A DNA stretch of 64,000 bases from Ptiloglossa arizonensis (lineage: Eukaryota > Arthropoda > Insecta > Hymenoptera > Colletidae). The notes beneath the pieces were generated by a model that was not told where the DNA came from, ran no database searches, and was given only the letters and a program-made list of their open reading frames with translations. Made by a program: the position numbers and the translations under genes. The stretch lies in NCBI RefSeq assembly GCF_051014685.1, contig NW_027478876.1:248001-312000 (forward strand), written 5' to 3'. Below are positions 8,226-20,332 of the stretch, one piece after another. Position 1 is the first letter of the stretch. Each line of letters begins with the position of its first letter.

Positions 8226-10850
8226 GAGAAACTCAAAATTTTCGCAGTTCTGATGCTCGACAAGCATAACTTGAACGGTCTAGGGGAAAAGTACGCATAC
8301 CGTTGTAATCGGGCGAATTTCTACTTTCAGATGCAACAGAAATTTTGCGGATTGGTCAATCCGTTCGCGAGATATGGCAGTTTGGAGGTAAGAAACGCTT
8401 GAGAAACTCAAAATTTTCGCAGTTCTGATGCTCGACAAGCATAACTAGAACGTTCTAGGGGAAAAGTACGCATACCGTTGTAATCGCGCGAGTTTCTACT
8501 TTCAGATGCAACAGAAGTTTTGCGGTTTGGTCAATCCGTTCGCGAGATATGGCAGATTGGAAGTATGAAACACTTGAGAAACACAAAATTTTCGCAGTTC
8601 TGATGCTCGAAACGAATAACTAGAGCGGCCTAGGGGAAAAGTACGCATACTCTTGTAATCGGGCGAGTTTCTACTTTCAGATGCATCAGAAATTTTGCGG
8701 ATTGGTCAATCCGTTCGCGAGATATGGCAGTTTGGAAGTAAGAAACGCTTGAGAAACTCAAAATTTTCGCAGTTCTGATGCTCGAAACGATTAACTAGAA
8801 CGGCCTAGGGGAAAAGTACGCATACCGTTGTAATCGGGCGAGTTTCTACTTTCAGATGTAACAGAAATTTTGCGGATTGGTCAATCCGTTCGCGAGATAT
8901 GGCAGTTTGGAAGTAAGAAACGCTTGAGAAACTCAAAATTTTCGCAGTTCTGATGCTCGAAACGAATAACTAGAACGGCCTAGGGGAAAAGTACGCATAC
9001 CGTTGTAATCGGGCGAGTTTCTACTTTCAGATGCAACAGAAATTTTGCGGATTGGTCAATCCGTTCGCGAGATATGGCAGTTTGGAGGTAAGAAACGCTT
9101 GAGAAACTCAAAATTTTCGCAGTTCTGATGCTCGACAAGCATAACTAGAACGGTCTAGGGGAAAAGTACGCATACCGTTGTAATCGGGCGAATTTCTACT
9201 TTCAGATGCAACAGAAATTTTGCGGATTGGTCAATCCGTTCGCGAGATATGGCAGTTTGTATGTAAGAAACGCTTGAGAAACTCAACATTTTCGCAGTTC
9301 TGATGCTCGAAACGAATAACTAGAACGGCCTAGGGGAAAAGTAGGCATAGCGTTGTAATCGGGCGAGTTTCTACTTTCAGATGCAACAGAAATTTTGCGG
9401 ATTGGTCAATCCGTTCGCGAGATATGGCAGTTTGGAGGTAAGAAACGCTTGAGAAACTCAAAATTTTCGCAGTTCTGATGCTCGACAAGCATAACTAGAA
9501 CGGTCTAGGGGAAAAGTGCGCATACCGTTGTAATCGGGCGACTTTCTACTTTCAGATGCAACAGACATTTTGCGGATTGGTCAATCCGTTCGCGAGATAT
9601 GGCAGTTTGGAGGTAAGAAACGGTCGAGAAACTCAAAATTATCACAGTTCTGATACTCGAAACGAATAACCAGAACGGCCCAGGGGAAAAGTACGCATAC
9701 CGTTGTAATCGGGCGAGTTTCTACTTTCAGATGCAACAGAAATTTTGCGGATTGGTCAATCCGTTCGCGAGATATGGCAGTTTGGAGGTAAGCAACGCTT
9801 GAGAAACCCAAAATTTTCGCAGTTCTCATGCTCGAAACGAAAAACTACAACGGCCTACGGGAAAAGTACGCATACCGTTGTAATCGGGCGAGTTTCTACT
9901 TTCAGATGCAACAGAAATTTTGCGGATTGGTCAATCCGTTCGCGAGATATGGCAGTTTGGAGGTAAGAAACGCTTGAGAAACTCAAAATTTTCGCAGTTC
10001 TGATGCTCGACAAGCATAACTAGAGCGTTCTAGGGGAAAAGTAGGCATACCGTTGTAATCGGGCGACTTTCTACTTTCAGATGCAACAGAAATTTTGCGG
10101 ATTAGTCAATCCGTTCGCGAGATATGGCAGTTTGGAAGTAAGAAACGCTTGAGAAACTCAAAATTTTTGCAGTTCTGATGCTCGAAACGATTAACTAGAA
10201 CGGCCTAGGGGAAAAGTACGCATACCGTTGTAATCGGGCGAGTTTCTACTTTCAGATGCAACAGAAATTTTGCGGATTTGTCAATCCGTTCGCGAGATAT
10301 GGCAGTTTGGAAGTAAGAAACGCTTGAGAAACTCAAAATTTTCGCAGTTCTGATGCTCGAAACGAATAACTACAACGGCCTACGGGAAAAGTACGCATAC
10401 CGTTGTAATCGGGCGAGTTTCTACTTTCAGATGCAACAGAAATTTTGCGGATTGGTCAATCCGTTCGCGAGATATGGCAGTTTGGAGGTAAGAAACGCTT
10501 GAGAAACTCAAAATTTTCGCAGTTCTGATGCTCGACAAGCATAACTAGAACGGTCTAGGGGAAAAGTACGCATACCGTTGTAATCGGGCGAGTTTCTACT
10601 TTCAGATGCAACAGAAATTTTGCGGATTGGTCAATCCGTTCGCGAGATATGGCAGTTTGGAGGTAAGAAACGCTTGAGAAACTCAAAATTTTCGCAGTTC
10701 TGATGCTCGACAAGCATAACTATAACGTTCTAGGGGAAAAGTAGGCATACCGTTGTAATCGGGCGACTTTCTACTTTCAGATGCAACAGAAATTTTGCGG
10801 ATTGGTCAATCCGTTGGCGAGATATGGCAGTTTGGAGGTAAGAAACGGTT
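8226..10850 (+). repeat. Mixed left-domain monomers, end of the in-phase tract
   Basis: Fifteen monomers, all exactly 175 bp. Marks include 'cttgaacgg' (8271), 'gcgcgagttt'/'agaagttttgcgg' (8486 on), ATGTAA (8856), 'ggcatagcg' (9345) and 'gtgcgcat' (9518). About 8426-9080 matches 23471-24125 (offset 15,045). About 1700-2200 matches 8525-9025 (offset 6825, 39 monomers). No gene. Confidence 0.75.
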
Positions 10851-11370
10851 GAGAAACTCAAAATTTTCACAGTTCTGATGCTCGAAATGAATAACCAGAA
10901 CGGCCTAGTGGAAAAGTACGCATACCGTTGTAATCGGGCGAGTTTCTACTTTCAGATGCAACAGAAATTTTGCGGATTGGTCAATCCGTTCGCGAGATAT
11001 GGCAGTTTGAAGTAAGAAACGCTTGAGAGACTCAAATTTTCGCAGTTCTGATGCTCGAAACGATTACTAGAACGGCCTAGGGGAAAAGTACGCATACCGT
11101 TGTAATCGGGCGAGTTTCTACTTTCAGATGCAACAGAAATTTTGCGGATTGGTCAATCCGTTCGCGAGATATGGCAGTTTGGAAGTAAGAAACGCTTGAG
11201 AACTCAAAATTTTCGCAGTTCTGATGCTCGAAACGAATAACTAGAACGGCCTAGGGGAAACGTACGCATACCGTGTATACGGGCGAGTTTCTACTTTCAG
11301 ATGCAACAGAAATTTTGCGGATTGTTCAATCCGTTCGCGAGATATGGCAGTTTGGAGGTAAGCAACGCTT
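10851..11370 (+). repeat. Three monomers with a cluster of five 1-bp deletions
   Basis: Compared with the consensus, single bases are missing at about 11009 (ttgga to ttga), 11035 (caaaa to caaa), 11066 (gattaac to gattac), 11200 (gagaaac to gagaac) and 11274 (ccgttg to ccgtg). All five are losses from a homopolymer run of two to four. The preceding 10.85 kb has no phase shift at all. The cluster lies where the left and middle domains meet. Confidence 0.9.
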
Positions 11371-13820
11371 GAGAAACTCAAAATTTTCGCAGTTCTGATG
11401 CTCGACAAGCATAACTAGAACGTTCTAGGGGAAAAGTACGCATACCGTTGTAATCGGGCGACTTTCTACTTTCAGATGGAACAGAAATTTTGCGGATTGG
11501 TCAATCCGTTCGCGAGATATGGCAGTTTGGAGGTAAGAAACGCTTGAGAAACTCAAAATTTTCGCAGTTCTGATGCTCGACAAGCATAACTAGAACGTCC
11601 TAGGGGAAAAGTAGGCATACCGTTGTAATCGGGCGACTTTCTACTTTCAGATGCAACAGAAATTTTGCGGATTGGTCAATCCGTTCGCGAGATATGGCAG
11701 TTTGGAGGTAAGAAACGGTTGAGAAACTCAAAATTTTCACAGTTCTGATGCTCGAAACGAATAACCAGAACGGCCTAGGGGAAAAGTACGCATACCGTTG
11801 TAATCGGGCGAGTTTCTACTTTCAGATGCAACAGAAATTTTGCGGATTGGTCAATCCGTTCGCGAGATATGGCATTATGTAGGTAAGAAACGCTTGAGAA
11901 ACTCAAAATTTTCGCAGTTCTGATGCTCGACAAGCATAACTAGAACGTTCTAGGGGAAAAGTACGCATACCGTTGTAATCGGGCGACTTTCTACTTTCAG
12001 ATGGAACAGAAATTTTGCGGATTGGTCAATCCGTTCGCGAGATATGGCAGTTTGGAGGTAAGAAACGCTTGAGAAACTCAAAATTTTCGCAGTTCTGATG
12101 CTCGACAAGCATAACTAGAACGTTCTAGGGGAAAAGTAGGCATACCGTTGTAATCGGGCGACTTTCTACTTTCAGATGGAACAGAAATTTTGCGGATTGG
12201 TCAATCCGTTCGCGAGATATGGCAGTTTGGAGGTAAGAAACGCTTGAGAAACTCAAAATTTTCGCAGTTCTGATGCTCGACAAGCATAACTAGAACGTTC
12301 TAGGGGAAAAGTAGTCATACCGTTGTAATCGGGCGACTTTCTACTTTCAGATGCAACAGAAATTTTGCGGATTGGTCAATCCGTTCGCGAGATATGGCAG
12401 TTTGGAGGTAAGAAACGGTTGAGAAACTCAAAATTTTCACAGTTCTGATGCTCGAAACGAATAACCAGAACGGCCTAGGGGAAAAGTACGCATACCGTTG
12501 TAATCGGGCGAGTTTCTACTTTCAGATGCAACAGAAATTTTGCGGATTGGTCAATCCGTTCGCGAGATATGGCATTATGTAGGTAAGAAACGCTTGAGAA
12601 ACTCAAAATTTTCGCAGTTCTGATGCTCGACAAGCATAACTAGAACGTTCTAGGGGAAAAGTACGCATACCGTTGTAATCGGGCGACTTTCTACTTTCAG
12701 ATGGAACAGAAATTTTGCGGATTGGTCAATCCGTTCGCGAGATATGGCAGTTTGGAGGTAAGAAACGCTTGAGAAACTCAAAATTTTCGCAGTTCTGATG
12801 CTCGACAAGCATAACTAGAACGTCCTAGGGGAAAAGTAGGCATACCGTTGTAATCGGGCGACTTTCTACTTTCAGATGCAACAGAAATTTTGCGGATTGG
12901 TCAATCCGTTCGCGAGATATGGCAGTTTGGAGGTAAGAAACGGTTGAGAAACTCAAAATTTTCACAGTTCTGATGCTCGAAACGAATAACCAGAACGGCC
13001 TAGGGGAAAAGTACGCATACCGTTGTAATCGGGCGAGTTTCTACTTTCAGATGCAACAGAAATTTTGCGGATTGGTCAATCCGTTCGCGAGATATGGCAT
13101 TATGTAGGTAAGAAACGCTTGAGAAACTCAAAATTTTCGCAGTTCTGATGCTCGACAAGCATAACTAGAACGTTCTAGGGGAAAAGTACGCATACCGTTG
13201 TAATCGGGCGACTTTCTACTTTCAGATGGAACAGAAATTTTGCGGATTGGTCAATCCGTTCGCGAGATATGGCAGTTTGGAGGTAAGAAACGCTTGAGAA
13301 ACTCAAAATTTTCGCAGTTCTGATGCTCGACAAGCATAACTAGAACGTTCTAGGGGAAAAGTAGGCATACCGTTGTAATCGGGCGACTTTCTACTTTCAG
13401 ATGGAACAGAAATTTTGCGGATTGGTCAATCCGTTCGCGAGATATGGCAGTTTGGAGGTAAGAAACGCTTGAGAAACTCAAAATTTTCGCAGTTCTGATG
13501 CTCGACAAGCATAACTAGAACGTTCTAGGGGAAAAGTAGTCATACCGTTGTAATCGGGCGACTTTCTACTTTCAGATGCAACAGAAATTTTGCGGATTGG
13601 TCAATCCGTTCGCGAGATATGGCAGTTTGGAGGTAAGAAACGGTTGAGAAACTCAAAATTTTCACAGTTCTGATGCTCGAAACGAATAACCAGAACGGCC
13701 TAGGGGAAAAGTACGCATACCGTTGTAATCGGGCGAGTTTCTACTTTCAGATGCAACAGAAATTTTGCGGATTGGTCAATCCGTTCGCGAGATATGGCAT
13801 TATGTAGGTAAGAAACGCTT
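11371..13820 (+). repeat. Nested 7-mer HOR (3-mer + 4-mer), two copies
   Basis: The monomer order is A, B, C, A, A', B', C. Copy 1 starts at 11371, 11546, 11721, 11896, 12071, 12246 and 12421; copy 2 starts at 12596 and repeats the order. B carries 'cgtcctagg' (11546, 12771). A' carries 'gtagg' with 'atgga'. B' carries 'gtagtcat' (12246, 13471). C ends in 'gcattatgtagg'. I saw no difference between the two copies at diagnostic sites. A further A-B pair at 13821-14170 begins a third copy that is then interrupted. Confidence 0.9.
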
Positions 13821-16800
13821 GAGAAACTCAAAATTTTCGCAGTTCTGATGCTCGACAAGCATAACTAGAACGTTCTAGGGGAAAAGTACGCATACCGTTG
13901 TAATCGGGCGACTTTCTACTTTCAGATGGAACAGAAATTTTGCGGATTGGTCAATCCGTTCGCGAGATATGGCAGTTTGGAGGTAAGAAACGCTTGAGAA
14001 ACTCAAAATTTTCGCAGTTCTGATGCTCGACAAGCATAACTAGAACGTTCTAGGGGAAAAGTAGGCATACCGTTGTAATCGGGCGACTTTCTACTTTCAG
14101 ATGCAACAGAAATTTTGCGGATTGGTCAATCCGTTCGCGAGATATGGCAGTTTGGAGGTAAGAAACGGTTGAGAAACTCAAAATTTTCACAGTTCTGATC
14201 CTCGAAACGAATAACCAGAACGGCCTAGGGGAAAAGTACGCATACCGTTGTAATCGGGCGAGATTCTACTTTCAGATGCAACAGAAATTTTGCGGATTGG
14301 TCAATCCGTTCGCGAGATATGGCAGTTTGGAAGTATGAAACACTTGAGAAACACAAAATTTTCGGAGTTCTGATGCTCGAAACGAATAACTAGAGCGGCC
14401 TAGGGGAAAAGTACGCATACCGTTGTAATCGGGCGAGTTTCTACTTTCAGATGCAACAGAAATTTTGCGGATTGGTCAATCCGTTCGCGAGATATGGCAG
14501 TTTGGAGGTAAGAAACGCTTGAGAAATTCAAAATTTTCGCAGTTCTGATGCTCGAAACGAATAACTAGAACGGCCTAGGGGAAACGTACGCATACCGTTG
14601 TATACGGGCGAGTTTCTACTTTCAGATGCAACAGAAATTTTGCGGATTGTTGAATCCGTTCGCGAGATATGGCAGTTTGGAGGTAAGCAACGCTTGAGAA
14701 ACCCAAAATTTTCGCAGTTCTCATGCTCGAAACGAATAACTAAAACGGCCTACGGGAAAAGTACGCATACCGTTGTAATCGGGCGAGTTTCTACTTTCAG
14801 ATGCAACAGAAATTTTGCGGATTGGTCAATCCGTTCGCGAGATATGGCATTTTGTAGGTAAGAAACGCTTGAGAAACTCAAAATTTTCGCAGTTCTGATG
14901 CTCGACAAGCATAACTAGAACGTTCTAGGGGAAAAGTATGCATACCGTTGTAATCGGGCGACTTTCTACTTTCAGATGGAACAGAAATTTCGCGGATTGG
15001 TCAATCCGTTCGCGAGATATGGCAGTTTGGAGGTAAGAAACGCTTGAGAAACTCAAAATTTTCGCAGTTCTGATGCTCGAAACGAATAACTAGAACGTTC
15101 TAGGGGAAAAGTACGCATACCGTTGTAATCGGGCGAGTTTCTACTTTCAGATGCATCAGAAATTTTGCGGATTGGTCAATCCGTTCGCGAGATATGGCAG
15201 TTTGGAGGTAAGCAACGCTTGAGAAACCCAAAATTTTCGCAGTTCTCATGCTCGAAACGAATAACTAAAACGGCCTACGGGAAAAGTACGCATACCGTTG
15301 TAATCGGGCGAGTTTCTACTTTCAGATGCAACAGAAATTTTGCGGATTGGTCAATCCGTTCGCGAGATATGGCATTTTGTAGGTAAGAAACGCTTGAGAA
15401 ACTCAAAATTTTCGCAGTTCTGATGCTCGACAAGCATAACTAGAACGTTCTAGGGGAAAAGTATGCATACCGTTGTAATCGGGCGACTTTCTACTTTCAG
15501 ATGGTACAGAAATTTTGCGGATTGGTCAATCCGTTCGCGAGATATGGCAGTTTGGAGGTAAGAAACGCTTGAGAAACTCAAAATTTTCGCAGTTCTGATG
15601 CTCGAAACGAATAACTAGAACGTTCTAGGGGAAAAGTACGCATACCGTTGTAATCGGGCGAGTTTCTACTTTCAGATGCATCAGAAATTTTGCGGATTGG
15701 TCAATCCGTTCGCGAGATATGGCAGTTTGGAAGTAAGAAACGCTTGAGAGACTCAAAATTTTCGCAGTTCTGATGCTCGAAACGATTAACTAGAACGGCC
15801 TAGGGGAAAAGTACGCATACCGTTGTAATCGGGCGAGTTTCTACTTTCAGATGCAACAGAAATTTTGCGGATTGGTCAATCCGTTCGCGAGATATGGCAG
15901 TTTGGAGGTAAGCAACGCTTGAGAAACCCAAAATTTTCGCAGTTCTCATGCTCGAAACGAATAACTAAAACGGCCTACGGGAAAAGTACGCATACCGTTG
16001 TAATCGGGCGAGTTTCTACTTTCAGATGCAACAGAAATTTTGCGGATTGGTCAATCCGTTCGCGAGATATGGCATTTTGTAGGTAAGAAACGCTTGAGAA
16101 ACTCAAAATTTTCGCAGTTCTGATGCTCGACAAGCATAACTAGAACGTTCTAGGGGAAAAGTATGCATACCGTTGTAATCGGGCGACTTTCTACTTTCAG
16201 ATGGAACAGAAATTTCGCGGATTGGTCAATCCGTTCGCGAGATATGGCAGTTTGGAGGTAAGAAACGCTTGAGAAACTCAAAATTTTCGCAGTTCTGATG
16301 CTCGAAACGAATAACTAGAACGTTCTAGGGGAAAAGTACGCATACCGTTGTAATCGGGCGAGTTTCTACTTTCAGATGCAACAGAAATTTTGCGGATTGG
16401 TCAATCCGTTCGCGAGATATGGCAGTTTGGAGGTAAGAAACGCTTGAGAAACTCAAAATTTTCGCAGTTCTGATGCTCGACAAGCATAACTAGAACGTTC
16501 TAGGGGAAAAGTAGGCATACCGTTGTAATCGGGCGACTTTCTACTTTCAGATGCAACAGAAATTTTGCGGATTGGTCAATCCGTTCGCGAGATATGGCAG
16601 TTTGGAGGTAAGAAACGGTTGAGAAACTCAAAATTTTCACAGTTCTGATGCTCGAAACGAATAACCAGAACGGCCTAGGGGAAAAGTACGCATACCGTTG
16701 TAATCGGGCGAGATTCTACTTTCAGATGCAACAGAAATTTTGCGGATTGGTCAATCCGTTCGCGAGATATGGCAGTTTGGAAGTATGAAACACTTGAGAA

Positions 16801-18570
16801 ACACAAAATTTTCGGAGTTCTGATGCTCGAAACGAATAACTAGAGCGGCCTAGGGGAAAAGTACGCATACCGTTGTAATCGGGCGAGTTTCTACTTTCAG
16901 ATGCAACAGAAATTTTGCGGATTGGTCAATCCGTTCGCGAGATATGGCAGTTTGGAGGTAAGAAACGCTTGAGAAATTCAAAATTTTCGCAGTTCTGATG
17001 CTCGAAACGAATAACTAGAACGGCCTAGGGGAAACGTACGCATACCGTTGTATACGGGCGAGTTTCTACTTTCAGATGCAACAGAAATTTTGCGGATTGT
17101 TGAATCCGTTCGCGAGATATGGCAGTTTGGAGGTAAGCAACGCTTGAGAAACCCAAAATTTTCGCAGTTCTCATGCTCGAAACGAATAACTAAAACGGCC
17201 TACGGGAAAAGTACGCATACCGTTGTAATCGGGCGAGTTTCTACTTTCAGATGCAACAGAAATTTTGCGGATTGGTCAATCCGTTCGCGAGATATGGCAT
17301 TTTGTAGGTAAGAAACGCTTGAGAAACTCAAAATTTTCGCAGTTCTGATGCTCGACAAGCATAACTAGAACGTTCTAGGGGAAAAGTATGCATACCGTTG
17401 TAATCGGGCGACTTTCTACTTTCAGATGGAACAGAAATTTCGCGGATTGGTCAATCCGTTCGCGAGATATGGCAGTTTGGAGGTAAGAAACGCTTGAGAA
17501 ACTCAAAATTTTCGCAGTTCTGATGCTCGAAACGAATAACTAGAACGTTCTAGGGGAAAAGTACGCATACCGTTGTAATCGGGCGAGTTTCTACTTTCAG
17601 ATGCATCAGAAATTTTGCGGATTGGTCAATCCGTTCGCGAGATATGGCAGTTTGGAAGTAAGAAACGCTTGAGAGACTCAAAATTTTCGCAGTTCTGATG
17701 CTCGAAACGATTAACTAGAACGGCCTAGGGGAAAAGTACGCATACCGTTGTAATCGGGCGAGTTTCTACTTTCAGATGCAACAGAAATTTTGTGGATTGG
17801 TCAATCCGTTCGCGAGATATGGCAGTTTGGATGTAAGAAACGCTTGAGAAACTCAAAATTTTCGCAGTTCTGATGCTCGAAACGAATAACTAGAACGGCC
17901 TAGGGGAAACGTACGCATACCGTTGTATACGGGCGAGTTTCTACTTTCAGATGCAACAGAAATTTTGCGGATTGTTCAATCCGTTCGCGAGATATGGCAG
18001 TTTGGAGGTAAGCAACGCTTGAGAAACCCAAAATTTTCGCAGTTCTCATGCTCGAAACGAATAACTAAAACGGCCTACGGGAAAAGTACGCATACCGTTG
18101 TAATCGGGCGAGTTTCTACTTTCAGATGCAACAGAAATTTTGCGGATTGGTCAATCCTTTCGCGAGATATGGCATTTTGTAGGTAAGAAACGCTTGAGAA
18201 ACTCAAAATTTTCGCAGTTCTGATGCTCGACAAGCATAACTAGAACGTTCTAGGGGAAAAGTATGCATACCGTTGTAATCGGGCGACTTTCTACTTTCAG
18301 ATGGAACAGAAATTTTGCGGATTGGTCAATCCGTTCGCGAGATATGGCAGTTTGGAGGTAAGAAACGCTTGAGAAACTCAAAATTTTCGCAGTTCTGATG
18401 CTCGAAACGAATAACTAGAACGTTCTAGGGGAAAAGTACGCATACCGTTGTAATCGGGCGAGTTTCTACTTTCAGATGCATCAGAAATTTTGCGGATTGG
18501 TCAATCCGTTCGCGAGATATGGCAGTTTGGAAGTAAGAAACGCTTGAGAGACTCAAAATTTTCGCAGTTC
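13821..18570 (+). repeat. Middle-domain 14-mer/11-mer repeats
   Basis: About 14171-15190 recurs at 16621-17640 (offset 2450, 14 monomers). Shared marks are 'cgagattctac' (14259, 16709), the 'gtatac' type (14600, 17050), 'gattgttgaatcc' and 'gaaatttcgcgg'. From about 15716 the match continues at 17641 with an offset of 1925 (11 monomers), so one copy gained or lost three monomers. The 'gcattttgtagg' variant marks this domain (14848, 15373, 16072, 17299, 18172). No gene. Confidence 0.8.
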
Positions 18571-20332
18571 TGATGCTCGAAACGATTAACTAGAACGGCC
18601 TAGGGGAAAAGTACGCATACCGTTGTAATCGGGCGAGTTTCTACTTTCAGATGCAACAGAAATTTTGCGGATTGGTCAATCCGTTCGCGAGATATGGCAG
18701 TTTGGAGGTAAGCAACGCTTGAGAAACCCAAAATTTTCGCAGTTCTCATGCTCGAAACGAATAACTAAAACGGCCTACGGGAAAAGTACGCATACCGTTG
18801 TAATCGGGCGAGTTTCTACTTTCAGATGCAACAGAAATTTTGCGGATTGGTCAATCCGTTCGCGAGATATGGCATTTTGTAGGTAAGAAACGCTTGAGAA
18901 ACTCAAAATTTTCGCAGTTCTGATGCTCGACAAGCATAACTAGAACGTTCTAGGGGAAAAGTACGCATACCGTTGTAATCGGGCGACTTTCTACTTTCAG
19001 ATGGAACAGAAATTTTGCGGATTGGTCAATCCGTTCGCGAGATATGGCAGTTTGGAGGTAAGAAACGCTTGAGAAACTCAAAATTTTCGCAGTTCTGATG
19101 CTCGAAACGAATAACTAGAACGTTCTAGGGGAAAAGTACGCATACCGTTGTAATCGGGCGACTTTCTACTTTCAGATGGAACAGAAATTTTGCGGATTGG
19201 TCAATCCGTTCGCGAGATATGGCAGTTTGGAGGTAAGAAACGCTTGAGAAACTCAAAATTTTGGCAGTTCTGATGCTCGAAACGAATAACTAGAACGGAC
19301 TAGGGGAAAAGTACGCATACCGTTGTAATCGGGCGAGTTTCTACTTTCAGATGCAACAGAAATTTTGCGGATTGGTCAATCCGTTCGCGAGATATGGCAG
19401 TTTGGAGGTAAGAAACGCTTGAGAAATTCAAAATTTTCGCAGTTCTGATGCTCGAAACGATTAACTAGAACGGCCTAGGGGAAAAGTACGCATACCGTTG
19501 TAATCGGGCGAGTTTCTACTTTCAGATGCAACAGAAATTTTGCGGATTGGTCAATCCGTTCGCGAGATATGGCAGTTTGGAGGTAAGCAACGCTTGAGAA
19601 ACCCAAAATTTTCGCAGTTCTCATGCTCGAAACGAATAACTAAAACGGCCTACGGGAAAAGTACGCATACCGTTGTAATCGGGCGAGTTTCTACTTTCAG
19701 ATGCAACAGAAATTTTGCGGATTGGTCAATCCGTTCGCGAGATATGGCATTTTGTAGGTAAGAAACGCTTGAGAAACTCAAAATTTTCGCAGTTCTGATG
19801 CTCGACAAGCATAACTAGAACGTTCTAGGGGAAAAGTACGCATACCGTTGTAATCGGGCGACTTTCTACTTTCAGATGGAACAGAAATTTTGCGGATTGG
19901 TCAATCCGTTCGCGAGATATGGCAGTTTGGAGGTAAGAAACGCTTGAGAAACTCAAAATTTTCGCAGTTCTGATGCTCGAAACGAATAACTAGAACGTTC
20001 TAGGGGAAAAGTACGCATACCGTTGTAATCGGGCGACTTTCTACTTTCAGATGGAACAGAAATTTTGCGGATTGGTCAATCCGTTCGCGAGATATGGCAG
20101 TTTGGAGGTAAGAAACGCTTGAGAAACTCAAAATTTTGGCAGTTCTGATGCTCGAAACGAATAACTAGAACGGACTAGGGGAAAAGTACGCATACCGTTG
20201 TAATCGGGCGAGTTTCTACTTTCAGATGCAACAGAAATTTTGCGGATTGGTCAATCCGTTCGCGAGATATGGCAGTTTGGAGGTAAGAAACGCTTGAGAA
20301 ATTCAAAATTTTCGCAGTTCTGATGCTCGAAA
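18570..20332 (+). repeat. Tandem 5-mer HOR (875 bp), two copies
   Basis: About 18570-19457 and 19445-20332 match at an offset of 875. Shared marks are 'cgattaac' (18583, 19458), 'taagcaacgc', 'gcattttgtagg' (18872, 19747) and the rare 'ttttggcag' (19259, 20134). The copies diverge at 'cgattaac' versus 'cgaataac' on the right (19458/20333). Confidence 0.85.
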
